DNA of 64,000 nt from Echinococcus granulosus. Lineage: Eukaryota > Platyhelminthes > Cestoda > Cyclophyllidea > Taeniidae. This document shows positions 59,462 to 64,000 of this stretch, in pieces; within the stretch, counting starts at the first letter, position 1; every line of letters begins with the position of its first letter. The notes under the pieces were generated by a model that had not been told where the DNA came from, made no database searches, and worked only from the letters and a program-made list of their open reading frames with translations. A program made the translations under genes and the position numbers. The stretch lies in NCBI RefSeq assembly GCF_000524195.1, contig NW_020170447.1, positions 321,998-385,997 of the forward strand. The letters are read 5' to 3'.

Positions 59462-60099
59462 TTATAAATGTTCGGAAAATCGACAGAAAAGTAGTGTCTC
59501 TTTACGAACTCCAAATCCTCGATAGCATCTTTTAAGATTTGGCCTTATTAGCAATTCACCCAGTGCAAAGGTTTTGGCCAAATAGTTGCCTGCTGTTATA
59601 GGTTTCCTCTAAAATTGCTTTTGACATAAAATCACTCCTTGGCACTCAACAGATAGGTCCCTGTCAACGACAAACCAAAACCATCCAATTTGGTCGCTTT
59701 GGTAAGGTAGTCTCTTCAATTCTCTCTATTTGTCTCAGTCAAAAGAGAGTAAACCAGTAAGATTGTTTTATTTTAAATCAGCTCGATTACTTAATTTCAT
59801 CTGCGACAGGTACTGGTAACTTCCCCTTTATTATTAAATAACCGCAATGACATTTTTTACGTCAGGTCAGTTGATTGACAAAAAGCAGACCAAGAGATGT
59901 CAAATTATCAAAAAATCAACAAACGATCTTAGAAAATTGATAAGCCGTCTATCAAAAATGACTGCTTTCTCATCACTGTCAACGACGCCTTTTCTATAAA
60001 AAAGAACTATCCACCACTTTTATTGATGGGTGTGTGTGGTTATTTTATATTTTGTGTAACTGCGTGTTTAACAGTCCGGACACTTCAGCCTCCGCATGA

Positions 60100-60215
60100 T
60101 GTGCTTCCGTTCTGCGCCTGGTAATGGTCTCCCAGGCCTCCTCTACACCAGCAGTTACACGCTCTCCCATCCCATTTTGACTTGCTACGACTTCAGGGGA
60201 GAGTTGAAAGGCTAA
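60100..60215 (-). mobile_element. truncated LTR-like fragment of the TRIM-like family
   Basis: Weaker minus-strand match: TGGTCTCCCAGGCC near one end and CTACGACTTCAGGGGAGAG near the other, with the CAATACATTTT block mutated. Included because its neighbours are clear members. Confidence 0.4.
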
Positions 60216-60819
60216 GTGGCAGTGCTTTTGGAGTCGTTGTTATTAACCCCTTCATGGAGGAGAGCAAATTTAGCATAGTTTAATAACACCACTTTATTTT
60301 CACTCCAAACAACCCTAATTATAGATAATAATTTTTGATTGATGCAGAGAAGGTACGTCTACGACCACCTTTCTGAGATTGGGAGGGAACATTAAAGGAA
60401 TCACCTCTAGGGCATTTGAAGTTGCTTAAGTAATTCTTGCAACAAATTAATAAAAGATCAGATTCGCAGTAAAGCTCTTGCTTCTATTCCTATTAAAACC
60501 AATGGGATTTTTAAAGTGCCTCCTTTCTGGGTACAGAAATGATTAACTGAGTAACATAAAGGAGTATGATAAAATAAAAATAAGGAATCAACGCATTTCT
60601 TGGTAGATTAGATAGGGAAAGAGAAGTAGCGATTCGATTTACGTCACAAAGTAGAAACTTTATTTACCTACCTAGGAAGTTGCAAATTCGAGGGTCTGTT
60701 TAAGATTAGGCTAAATTATTGTTGATTCAGTCTTATCAACGGGAGAGTCACTGACGCATTCAAAATGTAATGCTTTGTTTTTAAATCCAAATTTTGATCA
60801 CACAGACACTGAAAGCTCC

Positions 60820-61095
60820 GCTATTGTTCTTCCGCTGGGTGTCATGGCCTCTGGGCCATGCCCGTGGCTCCTCAGCCCTCCTTTGCGTTGACAATACATT
60901 TTCTGTCCTAATATAGCGCTTGAGACTCCTCTAAAGACGAAAGAAGCCACAATACTTAAACACAATGTATTTTTGACGTGTAGAAGGGCTCGGGAGCCAC
61001 TGGCATGGCCACTCGTAAGGGCTACAAGGGCAGGGCCCCAAGTAACTAGTTACTAAAATCGACAGCTAAAGCAAACATTTAAAGTACTGTATTAG
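60820..61095. mobile_element. palindromic pair of LTR-like fragments
   Basis: 60820-60915 is a minus-oriented terminal-repeat fragment (GTCATGGCCTCTGGGCCATG ... CAATACATTTTCTGTCC). 60916-61095 is a plus-oriented, nearly complete one (AGCGCTTGAGACTCC ... CACTGGCATGGCC ... ACATTTAAAGTACTG). They meet head to head at about 60915. Confidence 0.6.
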
Positions 61096-62599
61096 TATTA
61101 AGACTACTTTAGAATTCAGGAACGACTTGGAGCACTCCACAACATTAAACAGGTAAATTGAATGACCAATTAAATTAAACAAGTTCGAATTAAAAAGAAA
61201 CCTTTTTCCAAGTAAATACAAGAAATTCGTAGTTAGGAACTATCCAAATGATATTGTTTACAACTATTCTGCCTATCAGGAAATACTTTAAGAGGTCATT
61301 TGACGACTTAGTTCTTTTGAATAATCCGTGTCTGATCGTTTTGCTCCCCACAAGGGAAAGAAAATTTGCAAGCAAGCTTTGCGAATCTCGAAGACGTTCA
61401 CTCTTTTAAAATAAGGAAAATTGGATAAAAATCTCACCATTTTTTTTCTGTCTGCAAATGTTTGCCAGACTTTTCTAACAAGGCTAAAACGTGTAACAAA
61501 ACAGGAGAGGATTTCACGCATGATTGAAAGGTTTCCGCTATGGCCACTTCCGGACACAGTTATAGGTGCTTAACAGAAGTTTCCTGTCTAGGCAAAATCC
61601 AGCCACCAGCGTCGTTTGAGCACTACAACACATTCGTGTAAGGAAAATTTAGGATATGAAAACCTACAATAAAAAGGTTGCAATAACAATTCAAGGTGTT
61701 TCCTAGCAAAATGCACCTCTGCGGGTGTAATTGCAAGCAGTATCATTGGGGAAACTGAAATGGAAAGTAACTAAAAACCTACTTTATTATTACTGCTACA
61801 CATTTCCGATTGCATTGTGGTTGCTCCATTCATCCAACGGACATACCGCCCCAAACTACCCCGCTGACCAGAGTGGCATGTTATCGCTTCAAGGATTAAA
61901 AACGCAAAGGTGCCTCTTTTTTCCTTCATTTTCCGGCGAAGTTTGTATGGCCGCCGGAGGGCTTTTTTAGCGGATAAGCTGCAGTCAGTGATTTATCGAC
62001 CTTCAACGTGCAAAAACGTCATTCGTTGGGAATAATTACATGCTGATGGCTCTACGGCTTTCACCATTGGCTGTCCACTTTTCACCTGCTAATTTATCCA
62101 ACCAACTCACTCCAATCTCAATGTACGGGTTCATTTAAAAATAATGACTAGTCAATAGGTTATCTGCAAATAATAGAGGAATATACAAAATAATTCATTT
62201 ATCTCAAAAATCAAGTAGAATGCCTGTGACATGGGACTCTATTTGGGGACAAAAATATTGTAGAAATCAAAAGTCCAGTCCAGAACTTCTTACCTAGGAA
62301 AGTGATGTAAGTCGTAAACGATTGTAGATTGCCGTCACTGACTTTCACCTTCAGAGGTCCAAATCCATTCCAAAATATTTTGTTATCGTCTTTTGGTTGC
62401 GCAGAACTGATTTCATCGCGAATTACATTTAAAAATTGGATTTATCATCAACCAAATTCGACGTGTATTGCATTTGCAAAAAAGAGCATTTATGGTTTAA
62501 TCATAATCAAGCTGTTTGTTTTTTTTTGGAAAAACAAATGGGCTTAAACAACTTGAGTGTTATTCATCTTTAAGAGTAAATCAACCTAAGCAGTACCAA

Positions 62600-62700
62600 C
62601 CAATCACGAATTCGGGCCACTTAATCGATCGCCTATTTGATTGGCTGAGCAAAGCATGAAATGTGCATTATAAGCAGTCGATGAAGGCCTTATCCAATCA
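62600..62700 (+). promoter_or_regulatory. CCAAT/TATA-like promoter block
   Basis: CCAAT at 62600-62604, an inverted CCAAT (ATTGG) at 62640-62644, TATAAG at 62669-62674 and another CCAAT at 62694-62698 lie within 100 bp, 125 nt before a short ORF. The spacing resembles a pol II promoter. No transcript evidence is available, and CCAAT-like words also occur in the repeat at 34.8 kb. Confidence 0.3.
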
Positions 62701-62824
62701 GATTTCAGGGCCACCAAGACAAGTGCCAGCTGGGCGAAATGCAACAAGTTACGGGAGGGCGATGGCGAAGGGAGGGAGGGAGGAGAAGGGAGAAGAAGGC
62801 TAAGCAGCTGTTTGGCCAGCAGTG

Positions 62825-62992
62825 ATGGATGAGAACAGCTGTTCCGTGAACAGAAGTAGTAGTTTCAACAGCAATAATGCCAGCATCAACAACGGCAGCA
62901 GTAACAACAGTAGAAGAAGTGAAAGGGGACTCTATTTGAAGGAAGATTTGCGTGTGAATCTCGTTATTGGAGCAAAGGGGGGAGGAGTGTAA
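62825..62992 (+). other. possible first coding exon, Ser/Asn-rich ORF
   Basis: A 55-codon ORF beginning MDENSCSVNRSSSFNSNNAS and continuing with Asn/Ser-rich sequence, then RRSERGLYLKEDLRV. A purine-rich tract and the CCAAT/TATA-like block lie just upstream. A GT at 62951 could act as donor. The low-complexity Ser/Asn sequence is typical of disordered N-termini, but the codon pattern also arises from a simple trinucleotide repeat. No product is assigned. Confidence 0.25.
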
Positions 62993-64000
62993 GAGACCAG
63001 CGCGTTCCGCATGAGAATTTTTAGAATTTCTAGGCCATTTTACGCAATGATAACGAGGTATCTCGCAACAACATGCGCCTGAGGGAAAAAGGCCCAAGCA
63101 GGGATTTCAGCCACTGGCCCTGTTTTGTATCCAGAAAAGCGGTAATTGTCTTAGCTCTGTGTTAATCTTAAGCCCTACTAAGAGGCCGGAAAATACAATT
63201 AATGTCTTTTTTTAAAGACATGTTAATAACAAAGAGAGGGGATTTGTCTGTAAGAATGGTTTGATTTCTTGTTTCGAATTCGGCACCACTGTCTACTCCA
63301 ACAAGCAATCGCGCCGATTCTAACGGTAGAATACGACCCGTTATTTGGTGACTAAAGCGCCTTTATCATTTAGGAGGAACATATTGAAAAACTTTACCAG
63401 ATTGCAAATCTCACATTTATGGTACTTTGACAAAACGTACTTGTTTTAATTGTTCCTTTAACTGCACGCAGTTTTCAATTTGCGTCAGTTTGTGTCCTTA
63501 GTTTCGTACCGTTCTGGCTACGTCTGCACTGGGGTCAATTTGAGACGTGGAGACAGTAACGGTACCGTAGTGTTTGACCTGGTGATGCATGTGTCATGCG
63601 CCAATCCAGACACTGTTGGCCCGGATGTCAGCGTTTAGTGGTTTGCTGTGTACGAAGACATCATGCCGCTGGATATCTACTTGCATCGAGTACCCTTAAC
63701 CGCTCACCGGTGTGATATTTGAATGGTCTTTTCAAGGATCCAGGTTTGTACCTGCCAGACTACTCAAGAAGTCAGTATTTCAGCTCCGGTGTCGAAGTAA
63801 GGTAAACCGTCAGGTAGGGCTTGGATATGTGTGGATACAAATGTATCAGGAGACTATGTTGAAGAATTGATGTTATTAAAGTTCTAAGTCCTAACTTGAT
63901 TTTACAACCCTTGTATCTAGAAAGTATATGGCCAGTCTTACGTGTTCGATGTGGTTATTCTGCGCCCTTCTGACTGGACAGTTGGTCCAAAGTGGAGGGT
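62993..64000. other. window end, nothing recognised
   Basis: No gene or element recognised. There is an 8-bp perfect inverted repeat with a 4-nt T loop at 63202-63221. Confidence 0.5.

Larger units (their letters stand above)
55931..62599. other. downstream region without recognisable gene
   Basis: AT-rich sequence with no exon series I can identify. ORFs up to 115 codons (58995-59342, plus) are not recognisable. It holds five LTR-like fragments between 58.48 and 61.10 kb. It is probably intergenic or the far upstream part of another gene. Confidence 0.5.

Noticed and set aside
62705..63097. 130-codon ORF on the minus strand
   Set aside because: Low-complexity antisense of the Ser/Asn-rich and purine-rich tracts.
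1..64000. tRNA, rRNA, CRISPR array or prokaryotic operon
   Set aside because: No tRNA B-box with a matching fold, no rRNA segment, no regularly spaced direct repeats; both real genes are intron-rich and eukaryotic.

Overview
This is a eukaryotic window, most likely a flatworm and probably a tapeworm (cestode). The evidence is intron architecture: fifteen or so introns fall into two tight size classes, about 32-49 and 70-80 nt. That matches the two-mode intron distribution I recall for tapeworms, and GC content looks moderate. There is one 100-N scaffold gap (34422-34521). I see no operons, CRISPR arrays, tRNAs or rRNAs.

Layout. Positions 1-13719 hold no gene I can recognise, only weak ORFs, one diverged LTR-like element (about 7550-7935) and a small repeat pair (about 1.4 and 3.5 kb). 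On the minus strand, 15051-13720 is a complete five-exon eIF4A-type DEAD-box helicase with four micro-introns of 35-43 nt. A gap of about 1.1 kb, presumably a divergent promoter region, separates it from a plus-strand gene for the mitochondrial single-subunit RNA polymerase (POLRMT). That gene runs from 16194 to about 55669 in about 23 exons plus a tiny first exon. I reconstructed its exons by splice phase and by similarity to animal POLRMT. The predicted protein is about 1,235 residues, close to the roughly 1,230 of the human enzyme. It has the PPR-like N-terminal region, the N-terminal polymerase domain and the catalytic palm/fingers with motifs A, B and C intact.

The 5' third of POLRMT is compact. 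The 3' third is spread over 30 kb by introns of 7.9 and 15.7 kb that are full of decayed repeats. These include two full-length and several partial copies of a ~1 kb element with TG...CA direct terminal repeats and no ORF (TRIM-like), two inverted pairs of other repeats (34.6-35.7 with 48.7-50.4 kb; 40.0-40.5 with 45.6-46.1 kb), and a fourth family with copies at 29.5, 43.4, 52.0 and 55.1 kb.

Beyond 55.7 kb I find no recognisable gene. A cluster of LTR-like fragments lies at 58.5-61.1 kb, and a CCAAT/TATA-like promoter block at 62.6-62.7 kb sits before a short Ser/Asn-rich ORF that could be the first exon of another gene.

Most worth checking: an expanded promoter-specificity loop in POLRMT; a one-base phase conflict at its last splice junction, just before the conserved C-terminal foot; the micro-intron first exons of both genes; and the TRIM-like family.
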